A DNA stretch of 32,943 bases. Source: Clostridia bacterium. GTDB lineage: Bacteria > Bacillota > Clostridia > Christensenellales > Pumilibacteraceae. Location: NCBI GenBank assembly GCA_022791055.1, contig JAAVYI010000027.1, forward strand, positions 1 to 32,943, read 5' to 3'. Position 1 is the stretch's first letter; every line of letters begins with the position of its first letter. A model generated the notes under the pieces. It was given only the letters and a program-made list of their open reading frames with translations, made no database searches and had not been told where the DNA came from. A program made the translations under genes and the position numbers. Of the stretch, positions 16,367 to 24,082 are shown in pieces.

Positions 16367-17974
16367 ATGCGAAAGATCACTGTATTCGCGGCGCTGTTGG
16401 CGGTCGCGGCCGCCGCCGTCGTTACGCCCGGCCTGTTGCGCGCAAACGCAGAGGCCGCAAAGCCTACGGACGTGTGGATCGTGGCCGGGCAAAGCAACGC
16501 GGCCGGCTACAGCCTTACGACGCAAACGGTACACGGGCAGGCCGACGCCGCATATAAGTACGCCGATAAACTGACCGCCGATGACGGCCGCAACGCGACG
16601 GGCTATCCGCAAGCGCTGTACTACGGCGCGACCGACGTGGCGGCTTCGGCGGCCTTGCCGACAATCGCTTTGCAACAGGTACAATCGGGACTGGGGCGCA
16701 ACCCCAATTATATCGGGCCGGAACTGGGCATGGCGCACGCGCTGTCGGCGCGTTACACGGCGGACGCGCCCGCGGCGATTGTCAAGTATGCCGTCGGCGG
16801 TACCTATTTGGGCGACTTCGGCGGCGCGGGACGGGAGACGCAGGACGCCGGTAACTGGGCGTCGCCTACCATGACGGCGAAAGCGCAAGCTGCCGGCACC
16901 AAATTGCACGCCAATAACGGCCTGCTGTACACGCGGCTGTTGACGGTGACGGAGAACGGTTTGGCTGCGCTGCGCGCCAAAGGGTACGCGCCGCAAGTCA
17001 AGGGCTATATCTTCATGCAAGGCGAGGCGGACGCCGGCAACGGCGGATTCGCAGCTGCGTATGCGGCCAACCTCGAAACGTTCATCGGCGATTTGCGCGC
17101 CGACGTGGCGAGGCTTTCCGGCGACGCAGACGCAGCCAAACGGCCGTTCGTCATCGGCAAAATTTGCCCGTCCGGCAAGTTCGGCGGCCATATCGAGGTT
17201 GTGCGCGCGGCGCAGGACGCCGTGGCGAAGAAGTTGGAAAACGTGTACACCGTCGAGACCGAAGACCTGGCGATCTACACCGCGAACGGGACGCCCAACG
17301 GTACCGACGACTACCATTTCAACGCTTGGGATATGTACACGCTGGGGCAGCGCTTTGCGACGACCGCGACGCAACACCTAGCGAAATACACGTTTACCGT
17401 TACGGCGGGCGCAGGCGGCAGCGTAGGGAAGTCGGTCTATCTTTCCGACGGCGAGGCGGTGCGCATCGACTATACGACGACGCGCGGCAAGCGACTCGAC
17501 AAAGTGCTGCTTGGCGGCGAGGACGTCACGCAGTCGGCCGTTATCGACGGCGCGATCACCGTCACGCCGACGGGCGACGCGGCGTTTCAGGAGATCGCGC
17601 TCACCTTTACCGATGCTACGGCCTATACGCTGACCGTTGACGTTGGACTGGGCGGCAAGATCCGGCGTTCGATTTCCGGATCAACGGTGTACGAGGGCGA
17701 GACGGTACTCGTCGAGCCGCTTCCGTCGGACGGCTACGAGACGGTAGCGGTGCGCGTCAACGGGCACGAGATCGCCGGCGAGGGCGGCCGATATGCCGTG
17801 CACATCACCGGCGACACGACGCTAAAAGTGACGTTTCGCGCGACGCAAGCCGCGGCCGAACCGACCGAAAAGGGCGGCTGCGGGTCGGCTGTCGCGGCGA
17901 CTTCGGCGGTCGGCGCGGTCGGTGTTTTGACGCCGCTGATCGCTTGTATCGCGCGCCGCAAGCGCCGCGCGTAA
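16367..17974 (+). CDS. SGNH/sialate O-acetylesterase-like secreted protein with GGCGS sorting tail
   Basis: The 535-residue exported protein begins with a signal peptide (about 1-28). Residues 33-340 are an SGNH esterase domain of the SASA group: nucleophile S43 in VAGQSNAAG, GPELGMAHAL, the QGEAD block (Q218-D222) and the Asp-x-His pair at D315/H317 in TDDYHFN. This family removes O-acetyl groups from sugars such as acetylxylan or sialic acid. Residues 345-500 are two InlB-like beta repeats like those in the upstream giant protein. The tail has EKGGCGS, a hydrophobic segment and RRKRRA, a tripartite envelope-anchoring signal without an LPXTG motif. It is the last gene of the locus: the enzyme would deacetylate the glycan so that the glycosidase can act. 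Confidence 0.82.
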   Translation: MRKITVFAALLAVAAAAVVTPGLLRANAEAAKPTDVWIVAGQSNAAGYSLTTQTVHGQADAAYKYADKLTADDGRNATGYPQALYYGATDVAASAALPTIALQQVQSGLGRNPNYIGPELGMAHALSARYTADAPAAIVKYAVGGTYLGDFGGAGRETQDAGNWASPTMTAKAQAAGTKLHANNGLLYTRLLTVTENGLAALRAKGYAPQVKGYIFMQGEADAGNGGFAAAYAANLETFIGDLRADVARLSGDADAAKRPFVIGKICPSGKFGGHIEVVRAAQDAVAKKLENVYTVETEDLAIYTANGTPNGTDDYHFNAWDMYTLGQRFATTATQHLAKYTFTVTAGAGGSVGKSVYLSDGEAVRIDYTTTRGKRLDKVLLGGEDVTQSAVIDGAITVTPTGDAAFQEIALTFTDATAYTLTVDVGLGGKIRRSISGSTVYEGETVLVEPLPSDGYETVAVRVNGHEIAGEGGRYAVHITGDTTLKVTFRATQAAAEPTEKGGCGSAVAATSAVGAVGVLTPLIACIARRKRRA

Positions 17975-17997
17975 AATCGTAAGACGACGGATAAGAG

Positions 17998-18029
17998 AAT
18001 CCCCGTGCCGACTGGGCGCGGGGATTTTT
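17998..18029 (+). terminator. Terminator of the glycan-utilisation operon
   Basis: AATCCCCGTGCC (17998-18009) pairs with GGCGCGGGGATT (18015-18026) with one G-T wobble and a 5-nt loop, followed by a T-run, 24 nt after the stop at 17974. Confidence 0.88.
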
Positions 18030-18092
18030 GACTATAGGCAAGAGAAGTTGCGGCGAAATATTCGGGTTTTGTGATTTTTTGTCGAACAACTA

Positions 18093-18121
18093 TTGCAAAA
18101 CCGAAATTTTTATGCTATACT
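18093..18121 (+). promoter_or_regulatory. Promoter of the DUF1538/PII operon; decides the start codon
   Basis: TTGCAA (18093-18098), 17-nt spacer, TATACT (18116-18121); predicted start near 18128. This lies downstream of the longest possible ATG (18071), so the real initiation codon must be the ATG at 18161 with its GGGAG site at 18152. Confidence 0.75.
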
Positions 18122-18160
18122 ACAATATATATTAAGGTGGTTGTTTTTTGCGGGAGTGGC

Positions 18161-19684
18161 ATGGGTAAGGCTTTATTTCTCAAACTGAAAGAATCGTTGC
18201 TGTCGGTGCTGCCGGTGGCGGCGATCGTTTTGATCATTTCCTTTACGCCGATCGTCAGTCTGACCGTGACGGAAACGGTCGCTTTTGCCGTGTCCTCCGT
18301 GTTTTTGGTGCTGGGCATCGGGTTGTTTAACCTGGGCGCCGATCTTGCCATGACGCCGATGGGCGAGCATGTCGGATCGGGCTTGACCAAGTCCAAGCGC
18401 GTGACCGTGTTATTGTCGGTCTGTTTTGTCATGGGCGTGCTGATCACTGTTGCCGAACCCGATTTGTCTGTACTGGCCGAACAGGTCAAGGCGGTGATGA
18501 ACAGCACCGTTCTGATCGCTACGGTCGGCGCGGGCGTCGGTCTGTTTTTGGTGATCGCCATTCTTAAAATCATTTTCCGCAAAAATCTTTCGACGCTGTT
18601 GATGTTTTTCTACATGATGCTGTTCGCGCTGTGCGCCGTGCTGATCGAAAGCGGCAAGGGCGGATTTTTGGCGCTGGCGTTCGATTCGGGCGGCGTGACG
18701 ACCGGGCCGGTGACGGTGCCGTTTATCATGGCGCTGGGCGTCGGCATTGCCTCGACCGTCGGCGGCCGCAACGCCAACGAAAACAGCTTCGGCTTGATTG
18801 CGCTCTGTTCGATCGGCCCGATGCTGGCCGTCATGGTGTTGGCGCTATCCTCGCAGGGCGAGATCGTGTACGAGCTGGCCGACTATTCGGTCGAAAGCAG
18901 TTTGGCCGCGTTCGGGCATATCGTCGCCGAGCACGCGTTCGATGTTGTGAAAGCGTTGGGGCTGATCGTTGTATTTTTTGCGATTTTGCAGGCGGCCGTA
19001 TTGAAACTGCCCAAAAAGAAGATCATACAGATCGCCATCGGCATCGCCTATACGTTTGTCGGCCTGGTGGTGTTCCTCGTCGCGGTGGCGGTCGGGTTTA
19101 TGCCGATCGGGTTTAAGTTGGGACAGCAGCTCGCCGCATACGATCAAACGCTGTTGATCGTGTTCGGCTTTGTCATCGGCTTGGTGGTCGTTTTGGCAGA
19201 ACCTGCGGTACACGTTCTCAATAAGCAGGTCGAGGAGATCACCGGCGGCGGGGTCAAAAAAATCGAAATGTTGGTCGCGCTGTCGATCGCCGTCGGTATA
19301 TCGATCTGCCTGTCGCTCGTGCGCATGGTGTTCGGTTTTTCGCTACTGTACTATCTCATTCCCGGCTATCTGATTTCGCTCGGGCTGTCGTTTTTCGTGC
19401 CGAAGATCTACACCGCGATCGCGTTCGACTCCGGCGGCGTTGCCAGCGGACCGCTGACATCCAGTTTTATTTTGCCGCTTGCGATCGGCGCGTGCGTCGC
19501 ACTTTCCGGGACGCAAAGCATTTTGACCGATGCGTTCGGCGTGGTGGCCATGGTCGCTATGACGCCGCTTATCACCATTCAGGTGCTTGGTTTCAAAGCG
19601 GTCACATCTGCCAAAGTGCGCGCCAAGATCACCATGCGCCGCATTCTGTCCGCCGACGACGAGCAGATCATTTACTTTGAATAG
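18161..19684 (+). CDS. DUF1538-family polytopic membrane protein
   Basis: A 507-residue protein with about twelve hydrophobic segments built from two homologous halves. Each half carries the same buried polar motif: AFDSGGVTTGPVTVPF near residue 175 and AFDSGGVASGPLTSSF near residue 422, with similar GIGLFNLGADLAMTPMGEHVG and VVVLAEPAVHVLNKQVEEIT segments. This internal duplication and half-helix-like DSGG motif resemble ion or small-molecule transporters. No substrate is established to my knowledge. It is co-transcribed with two PII-like proteins, which start 10 nt and about 0.5 kb downstream. By analogy with AmtB-GlnK and SbtA-SbtB, they probably gate it. The start at 18161 is chosen from promoter position and Shine-Dalgarno site. 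Confidence 0.82.
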   Translation: MGKALFLKLKESLLSVLPVAAIVLIISFTPIVSLTVTETVAFAVSSVFLVLGIGLFNLGADLAMTPMGEHVGSGLTKSKRVTVLLSVCFVMGVLITVAEPDLSVLAEQVKAVMNSTVLIATVGAGVGLFLVIAILKIIFRKNLSTLLMFFYMMLFALCAVLIESGKGGFLALAFDSGGVTTGPVTVPFIMALGVGIASTVGGRNANENSFGLIALCSIGPMLAVMVLALSSQGEIVYELADYSVESSLAAFGHIVAEHAFDVVKALGLIVVFFAILQAAVLKLPKKKIIQIAIGIAYTFVGLVVFLVAVAVGFMPIGFKLGQQLAAYDQTLLIVFGFVIGLVVVLAEPAVHVLNKQVEEITGGGVKKIEMLVALSIAVGISICLSLVRMVFGFSLLYYLIPGYLISLGLSFFVPKIYTAIAFDSGGVASGPLTSSFILPLAIGACVALSGTQSILTDAFGVVAMVAMTPLITIQVLGFKAVTSAKVRAKITMRRILSADDEQIIYFE

Positions 19685-19694
19685 GGGGCGGACC

Positions 19695-20177
19695 GTGACC
19701 AAGACAAGCGAGAAGATCAAAGAAAAGGTTGTCAAAAAGCGCGCCGAACGCAAGGAAAAGATCGCCGCGGTCAAGCGCGACGTCAAGCGCGCCGTGCAGA
19801 AAAAGATCGGCAACCCGAATACGGTAACGAGCAATCGCCTGAAATTGTTGATCACCATCGTCGGCCGCAGCAAAGCCGAATACTACGTCGACTTGTTGCA
19901 ATCGTTTGAAATCAACATGCAGATGGTCGCCATGGCGCACGGCACCGCCGACGCCAACATGCTGGGACTTTTGGGACTGGGCGACAACGAAAAAGCGGTC
20001 ATTTTCAGCGTCATTCAGGAAAACAAAATTTCCGACGCCATGCTCGCGCTCGACGAGAAGTTTAAGACGATCAAGGACGGCAAAGGCGTTGCCTGTACCG
20101 TGCCGCTGACCAGCGTGATCGGCACATTGATCTACGGATTTTTGAGTAACAACAGGAAGGCGGTCAAGGAGAAGTAA
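19695..20177 (+). CDS. PII-like protein with basic N-terminal extension
   Basis: The 160-residue protein starts at GTG 19695 behind a GGGGGCGG site; the reading frame stays open further upstream but would overlap the DUF1538 gene. Residues 1-40 are an unusual Lys/Arg/Glu-rich helix (KIKEKVVKKRAERKEKIAAV), perhaps for membrane-surface or partner binding. Residues 45-150 have the ferredoxin-like PII layout: strand KLLITIVGRSKAEYYVDLLQ, strand NMQMVAMAHGTAD, strand KAVIFSVIQENKISDAML, and a C-terminal TVPLTSVIGTLIYGF. It lacks the uridylylated T-loop Tyr of GlnB. It probably binds a nucleotide and regulates the DUF1538 membrane protein. Confidence in the fold is moderate; function is inferred from the operon. 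Confidence 0.7.
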   Translation: MTKTSEKIKEKVVKKRAERKEKIAAVKRDVKRAVQKKIGNPNTVTSNRLKLLITIVGRSKAEYYVDLLQSFEINMQMVAMAHGTADANMLGLLGLGDNEKAVIFSVIQENKISDAMLALDEKFKTIKDGKGVACTVPLTSVIGTLIYGFLSNNRKAVKEK

Positions 20178-20178
20178 C

Positions 20179-20568
20179 ATGGAAAAATCGAATTACGAAA
20201 TGATTTTGTGCGTGGTCAATACCGGCTTTTCCGAAACCGTGATGGACGCGGCCAAAGAAGAGGGCGCGCGCGGCGGTACGGTCATTCACGCCAGAGGCAC
20301 GGCCAACAAAGAGGCCGAACAGTTTTTCCGCATCACCATCGAGCCGGACAAAGAGATCGTTATGATCTTAGTGCCGAAAGACATCAAGGACAAAGTGTTG
20401 CACGCCATTTACCGTTCGGCCGGCTTAAAGAGCGAGGGGCAGGGCATCGCCTTTTCGATCGCGGTCGACGAGGTTGTCGGTCTGTCCGGCGGTCCCGACC
20501 TGTCGAAGTTGATGCAAGCGGCCGCCCCGCCCGCGCAAGAGACGCCCGACGAGAAACCCGAACAATAG
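20179..20568 (+). CDS. PII-family nitrogen-regulator-like protein
   Basis: A 129-residue cytosolic signalling protein of the GlnB/GlnK superfamily. It shows the diagnostic A-x-GG-T-V core (EEGARGGTVIHARGTANKEAEQF, T-loop region), then ITIEPDKEIVMILVPKD (the KEIV strand before the B-loop) and GQGIAFSIAVDEVVGLSG at the C-terminal strand. The T-loop is short and has no Tyr for uridylylation. A 20-residue Pro/Glu-rich tail follows. The start is 1 nt after the previous stop with GGAG upstream, so the two PII-type genes are coupled, possibly forming a mixed trimer or acting at opposite halves of the duplicated membrane protein. Confidence 0.85.
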   Translation: MEKSNYEMILCVVNTGFSETVMDAAKEEGARGGTVIHARGTANKEAEQFFRITIEPDKEIVMILVPKDIKDKVLHAIYRSAGLKSEGQGIAFSIAVDEVVGLSGGPDLSKLMQAAAPPAQETPDEKPEQ

Positions 20569-20573
20569 AACAT

Positions 20574-20611
20574 AAAAAGAGCGAGCAGCACAAAACGGCT
20601 GTTCGCTTTTT
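20574..20611. terminator. Terminator after the DUF1538/PII operon
   Basis: GCGAGCAGC (20581-20589) pairs with GCTGTTCGC (20598-20606) with one wobble, flanked by an A-run and a T-run, 12 nt after the stop at 20568. The symmetry would also allow it to end the leftward regulator transcript (stop 20670). Confidence 0.8.
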
Positions 20612-20669
20612 ACAATACGGATCCTATAGACGATCGTTTCGCATACACGCGCAAGGACGCGGGCGCGGT

Positions 20670-21050
20670 CTACGGCAACGGGACGCCGTGCGCCTGTAAA
20701 TACGCGATCATGCTGTCGACGGCGACGTCGCTGACGACGTGTTCGATACGGCAAGCGTCCTCTTCGGCCTGGGCGGGCGAGAGAGACAGCGAGCAGATCA
20801 AAAATTGCGTAATCAAGCGGTGCTTGAAAAAAATGCGTTCGGCCGCGGCTAAGCCCTTTTCGGTAATCATGATGTCGCCGTAATTTTGCTGTATGATATA
20901 GCCGTCGTTTTTGAGCGTGTTGACGGCGCGATTGACCGACGGCCGAGAAATGGCCAACCGCTTGGCCACGTCAACGCTTTTGACCGGCAGACGGCCGGTT
21001 TCACTCAATCGATAAATGGTTTCCAAATACATTTCGCCCGATTCTTTCAT
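20670..21050 (-). CDS. DtxR/MntR-family metalloregulator with the iron-type ligand set
   Basis: The 126-residue repressor has a winged helix at residues 1-65 (VDVAKRLAISRPSVNRAVNTLKNDGYI) and a metal-binding dimerisation domain. It has no SH3-like third domain, so it is MntR-sized. Aligned by eye, the ligands are M7, E10, H77, C100, E103 and H104. Manganese-specific MntR has Asp8 and Glu99 at the positions of M7 and C100, whereas DtxR/IdeR has Met10, Cys102, Glu105, His106. This protein therefore has the iron-regulator pattern, which fits its place next to the ferrous iron uptake operon. With Fe2+ it should bind the palindrome at 21228-21251 and shut feo down. Its own leader contains two further inverted repeats. 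Confidence 0.87.
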   Translation of the reverse strand: MKESGEMYLETIYRLSETGRLPVKSVDVAKRLAISRPSVNRAVNTLKNDGYIIQQNYGDIMITEKGLAAAERIFFKHRLITQFLICSLSLSPAQAEEDACRIEHVVSDVAVDSMIAYLQAHGVPLP

Positions 21051-21088
21051 AGCGCCCTCGAAGTTCGGAAGTTGATTTTTTTCGTAGC

Positions 21089-21134
21089 CGTTTCATCTGC
21101 GTGAAACGACTTTCGCCGCGACGGTTGTCCGTCG
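21089..21134. promoter_or_regulatory. Two perfect inverted repeats in the leader of the DtxR-type gene
   Basis: CGTTTCA (21089-21095) and TGAAACG (21102-21108) form a 7-bp dyad with 6-nt spacer. CGACGG (21119-21124) and CCGTCG (21129-21134) form a 6-bp dyad with 4-nt spacer. Both lie just upstream of the leftward ATG at 21050. They could be operators for autoregulation or leader-RNA hairpins. I did not find a convincing -35/-10 pair for the gene. Confidence 0.4.
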
Positions 21135-21180
21135 TTGCCTAATTTCTATAATAAAAGTATATCATATTTTTTTGATTTTA

Positions 21181-21197
21181 TCAAGCAAAACGCTTGA
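21181..21197. promoter_or_regulatory. Inverted repeat over the -35 of the feo promoter
   Basis: TCAAGC (21181-21186), AAAAC, GCTTGA (21192-21197): perfect 6-bp arms, overlapping the TTGACA box at 21194-21199. A second regulator, or a second mode of control beside the iron operator, is possible. Confidence 0.45.
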
Positions 21198-21222
21198 CAA
21201 AGCGAGCGGTCGGCACTATAAT
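21194..21222 (+). promoter_or_regulatory. Perfect-consensus promoter of the feo operon
   Basis: TTGACA (21194-21199), 17-nt spacer, TATAAT (21217-21222): both hexamers and the spacing are exact consensus. A promoter this strong needs tight repression, consistent with the operator at its start site. Confidence 0.92.
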
Positions 21223-21227
21223 GTTAT

Positions 21228-21251
21228 CGTAAGCTAACAAGTTAGCCTACG
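21228..21251. promoter_or_regulatory. DtxR-type palindromic operator at the feo transcription start
   Basis: CGTAAGCTAAC, AA, GTTAGCCTACG: 11-bp arms matching at 10 of 11 positions, covering about +1 to +23. The TTAGCCTA core resembles the DtxR/IdeR iron box (TTAGGTTAGCCTAACCTAA). The likely ligand is the divergently encoded regulator at 20670-21050. A further half site GCTAAC is at 21270-21275. Confidence 0.75.
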
Positions 21252-21303
21252 CAAATAAAAATAGCGCGCGCTAACAATATGCGCGTAGCGCAAGGAGCAA
21301 ATT

Positions 21304-21516
21304 ATGGCGTTGGCATTTGCACCCTACGGAAAGACGTTGACCGTTCGCCGCATCGATTTGGATGACAAGACGCGGCGGCACTTGAACAATCTGGGACTGG
21401 CGGTCGGCGCCGAAGTGACGCCGGTCCACATAAGCGGCGGCGATGTCATTTTGCGGGTGCGGGGCAGTAAGTTGGCGGTCAATCGGGCGCTGGCGATGCG
21501 GATCACCGTTGCGTGA
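21304..21516 (+). CDS. feoA: FeoA-domain protein (first copy)
   Basis: A 70-residue SH3-like cytosolic protein of ferrous iron transport. The family signature is present in LTVRRIDLDDKTRRHLNNLGLAVGAEVTPV (R-x-x-L-x-x-L-G-L-x-x-G) and VILRVRGSKLAVNRALAMRI. FeoA acts with FeoB, probably modulating its GTPase domain. A CAAGGAG site precedes the ATG. It is the first gene after the iron operator. Two FeoA proteins in series, as here, are frequent in Clostridia and may have different partners. Confidence 0.9.
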   Translation: MALAFAPYGKTLTVRRIDLDDKTRRHLNNLGLAVGAEVTPVHISGGDVILRVRGSKLAVNRALAMRITVA

Positions 21517-21528
21517 GAAGGAGAGCAT

Positions 21529-21765
21529 ATGGAAGAAAAGACGTTAAAGGCGCTTGCGAAAGGCGAGAGCGGCATTGTCAAACGGGTGACGGGCGACGGC
21601 AAGTTGCGGCGGCGGCTGTTCGACATGGGCATCACGCCGGGCGCGGAGGTATGTTTGAGGAAGGTCGCGCCCTTAGGCGACCCGATCGAAATCACCGTGC
21701 GCGGCTACGAGTTGTCTCTGAGGAAATCGGAGGCCGAACTGGTGATCCTGCAAAGTATCGGATGA
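21529..21765 (+). CDS. feoA: FeoA-domain protein (second copy)
   Basis: A 78-residue SH3-like protein distinct in sequence from the first copy: GESGIVKRVTGDGKLRRRLFDMGITPGAEVCLRKVAPLGDPIEITVRG carries the canonical FeoA R-R-L-x-x-M-G-x-x-P-G pattern and the GDPIEI strand, so it is the more typical FeoA. The AGGAG site lies 6 nt before the ATG, and the gene starts 12 nt after the first feoA. It is expected to associate with FeoB encoded 43 nt downstream. Confidence 0.92.
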   Translation: MEEKTLKALAKGESGIVKRVTGDGKLRRRLFDMGITPGAEVCLRKVAPLGDPIEITVRGYELSLRKSEAELVILQSIG

Positions 21766-21808
21766 ACGATGGGAATCTATAAAATCGAACATGGAGGAGC
21801 AAAAAGCT

Positions 21809-24082
21809 ATGAAGTTTGCACTGGCCGGCAATCCCAACTGCGGCAAAACGACGCTGTTTAACGCCTTGACGGGGGCGACGGCGCACGTCGGCAACTGGCC
21901 GGGCGTGACCGTCGACAAGCGCACGGGCGTCTACAAAAAGCTGCCCGAAAAAGTCGATATAATCGACTTGCCCGGCATTTACTCGCTGTCACCGTACACG
22001 CCCGAAGAGATCGTTTCGCGCAATTTTCTGTTGGACGAAAATCCCGATTGCATTATCAACATCGTCGATGCGACCAACCTCGAGCGCAATCTGTATTTGA
22101 CGACGCAGATACTCGAACTCGATGTGCCTGTCGTCGTGGCGCTCAACATGACCGACATATTGCAAGCAGAAGGCGGTCGGGTGGACGAGGCGCTGCTGCG
22201 GCAAAAGCTGGGCGTACCGGTCGTGTCGATCAGCGCGCTCAAAAGCCGCGGCATTGTCGAGCTGACCGAAGCGGCCTATCGGGCGGCGCAGTCGCCGCGC
22301 GTCGGCGCGACGGTTGTTGACGGCGAACTGTTGCAAGCCGTGCGGTCGGCCGAAGAGACCTACCGCGGTCACGGCGTCGGTAACGCACTGTTCCACGCCG
22401 TCAAGGCGGTCGAGGGCGACAGCCTGGAGCGGGAGACGCACGCCGAAGTGTGTGCCGCGCTCGATACGGTCAAAGCGACGATCGACACGGGCATCTTCGA
22501 GGGCGATTTCGAAGGCGTGGTCGCCGATATACGGTATCGCTACATAGACAAAGAATTGAAAAGCGCGCTGGTTCGCAAAAAACGTGCGGACGGGGCGCTC
22601 GGCAAAAGTGACAAGATCGATAAGGTGCTGACGCATCGCATTTGGGGCATTCCGATTTTTCTGCTCATTATGTTCGCGGTGTTCCACTTGACGTTCAGCG
22701 AGAATTTTCTCTATCTCGGTTGGCTGATCCCCGACTCATTCGACGTGCCGATCATCGGCTCGAGCGCGATCAACTCGCCCGGCGTCATGCTGTTCAACGC
22801 GATGGTTTGGCTGACCGATACGCTCGGCGGCGCAATCGGCGGCGTCATGCCCGAAGGGACATGGTACACCGGACTGATCTGCGACGGGCTGCTCGAAGGT
22901 CTGTTCAGCGTGCTCGGCTTTATTCCGCAAATCCTCTGCCTGTTTTTGTGGCTGTCGATCCTCGAGGACAGCGGCTATATGGCGCGCGTGGCGTTTATCA
23001 TGGATCGCGCGTTCCGCAAATTCGGACTGTCCGGCAAGGCGTTCATGCCGCTGATCATGTGCTTCGGGTGCGCCGTGCCGGGCATTATGGCGACGCGCAC
23101 ACTGGAAAACGAGCCGGAGCGTCGGCGCACCGTCATGCTCGCACCGTTCTTCTCGTGCGGGGCTAAACTGCCGATCTGGGCGGCGTTCGGCGGCGTGTTT
23201 GCGCAGGCCTTTACCGGCATGAATGCCGAAGTCGTCGTATATTCGATGTACGTGTTGGGCATTGCCATAGCGATTCTCGCGTCGCTGCTGTTGAAATTGA
23301 CGATTGTGAAAGGCGAGACGCCGCCGTTTATCATGGAGCTGCCGGCCTACCACGCGCCGCGCGCCAAAAATATCGCCGTGCGTCTGTGGGAAAAACTTAA
23401 GCATTATTGTTTCCGCGCGGCCACGGTGATCGCCGGCGCAATCGTCGTCATTTGGTTTCTGTCGAACTTCTCGTTTACCTTCCGCTACGTGCCGGACGAC
23501 AGCGGCATGAGTATGCTCGGCATGATCGGCAAGGGCTTAAGTTGGCTGTTCGTGCCGCTTGGTTTCGGCATGGGCGAGAACGGCTGGAAGTTCGTCGTCG
23601 CGGCATTCACCGGTTTGATCGCCAAGGAAATGGTGGTTGCGACCATGGGGACGTTTGCCGGCATGGACGGAGACGAAGCGCTCGAGACCGACGGCGCCGA
23701 ACTGGCCGACACGGCATTAGGCGCGATGATGCTGTCGATCGGCGGCGTACTCGGCGGGTTCTCTGCCGCCGTTCCTGCGATGTTCGCGTTCATGGCATTC
23801 AATCTGTTGAGCGTCCCCTGTATGGCGGCCGTTGCGGCTGCGGGCGGGGAACTCAATTCCAAGCGTAAGCTGTGGACGGCGATCGGCTTTTGGATGCTGA
23901 CAGCCTACCTGACCGCATTGATCGTGTTCTGGTACGGTATGCTGTGCGTCGCGTGCTGGTGGGCGGCTATGTTGGTCGGGATCGCTGTGGCCGGCGGCAT
24001 TGCCACGCTTGCCGTACTCAAGGCCAAAGGGCTGCTCGCGTTCGGGAAAAAACGCGCACCCGGGCAGGGAGACGCCGCATGA
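21809..24082 (+). CDS. feoB: Ferrous iron transporter FeoB
   Basis: A 757-residue membrane GTPase that imports Fe2+. The N-terminal G domain has G1 GNPNCGKTT (residues 7-15), G2 TVDKRTG, G3 DLPGIYSLSPYTPEE, G4 NMTD and G5 SALKSRG, followed by the helical GDI domain. The membrane part has two inverted gate repeats with the conserved Cys motifs CFGCAVPGIMATRTL and FSCGAKLPIW and a repeat of SGYMAR type. The start at 21809 is preferred over the ATG at 21791 because a GGAGGAG site at 21793-21799 stands 9 nt before it and the earlier ATG has none. It is co-transcribed with two feoA genes and overlaps the following small gene by ATGA. Confidence 0.96.
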   Translation: MKFALAGNPNCGKTTLFNALTGATAHVGNWPGVTVDKRTGVYKKLPEKVDIIDLPGIYSLSPYTPEEIVSRNFLLDENPDCIINIVDATNLERNLYLTTQILELDVPVVVALNMTDILQAEGGRVDEALLRQKLGVPVVSISALKSRGIVELTEAAYRAAQSPRVGATVVDGELLQAVRSAEETYRGHGVGNALFHAVKAVEGDSLERETHAEVCAALDTVKATIDTGIFEGDFEGVVADIRYRYIDKELKSALVRKKRADGALGKSDKIDKVLTHRIWGIPIFLLIMFAVFHLTFSENFLYLGWLIPDSFDVPIIGSSAINSPGVMLFNAMVWLTDTLGGAIGGVMPEGTWYTGLICDGLLEGLFSVLGFIPQILCLFLWLSILEDSGYMARVAFIMDRAFRKFGLSGKAFMPLIMCFGCAVPGIMATRTLENEPERRRTVMLAPFFSCGAKLPIWAAFGGVFAQAFTGMNAEVVVYSMYVLGIAIAILASLLLKLTIVKGETPPFIMELPAYHAPRAKNIAVRLWEKLKHYCFRAATVIAGAIVVIWFLSNFSFTFRYVPDDSGMSMLGMIGKGLSWLFVPLGFGMGENGWKFVVAAFTGLIAKEMVVATMGTFAGMDGDEALETDGAELADTALGAMMLSIGGVLGGFSAAVPAMFAFMAFNLLSVPCMAAVAAAGGELNSKRKLWTAIGFWMLTAYLTALIVFWYGMLCVACWWAAMLVGIAVAGGIATLAVLKAKGLLAFGKKRAPGQGDAA

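Noticed and set aside
14977..16497. 506-codon open frame antisense to the giant lipoprotein gene
   Set aside because: Arg/His/Val-rich translation typical of an antisense shadow, crossing the junction of two real genes; no start signal.
18071..18160. Longer N-terminus for the DUF1538 protein
   Set aside because: The extra 30 codons lie across a good promoter (18093-18121) and have no Shine-Dalgarno site; the start at 18161 has one.
20670..21050. Manganese regulator MntR
   Set aside because: Length fits, but the two selectivity positions are Met and Cys rather than Asp and Glu, and the divergent operon is ferrous iron uptake.
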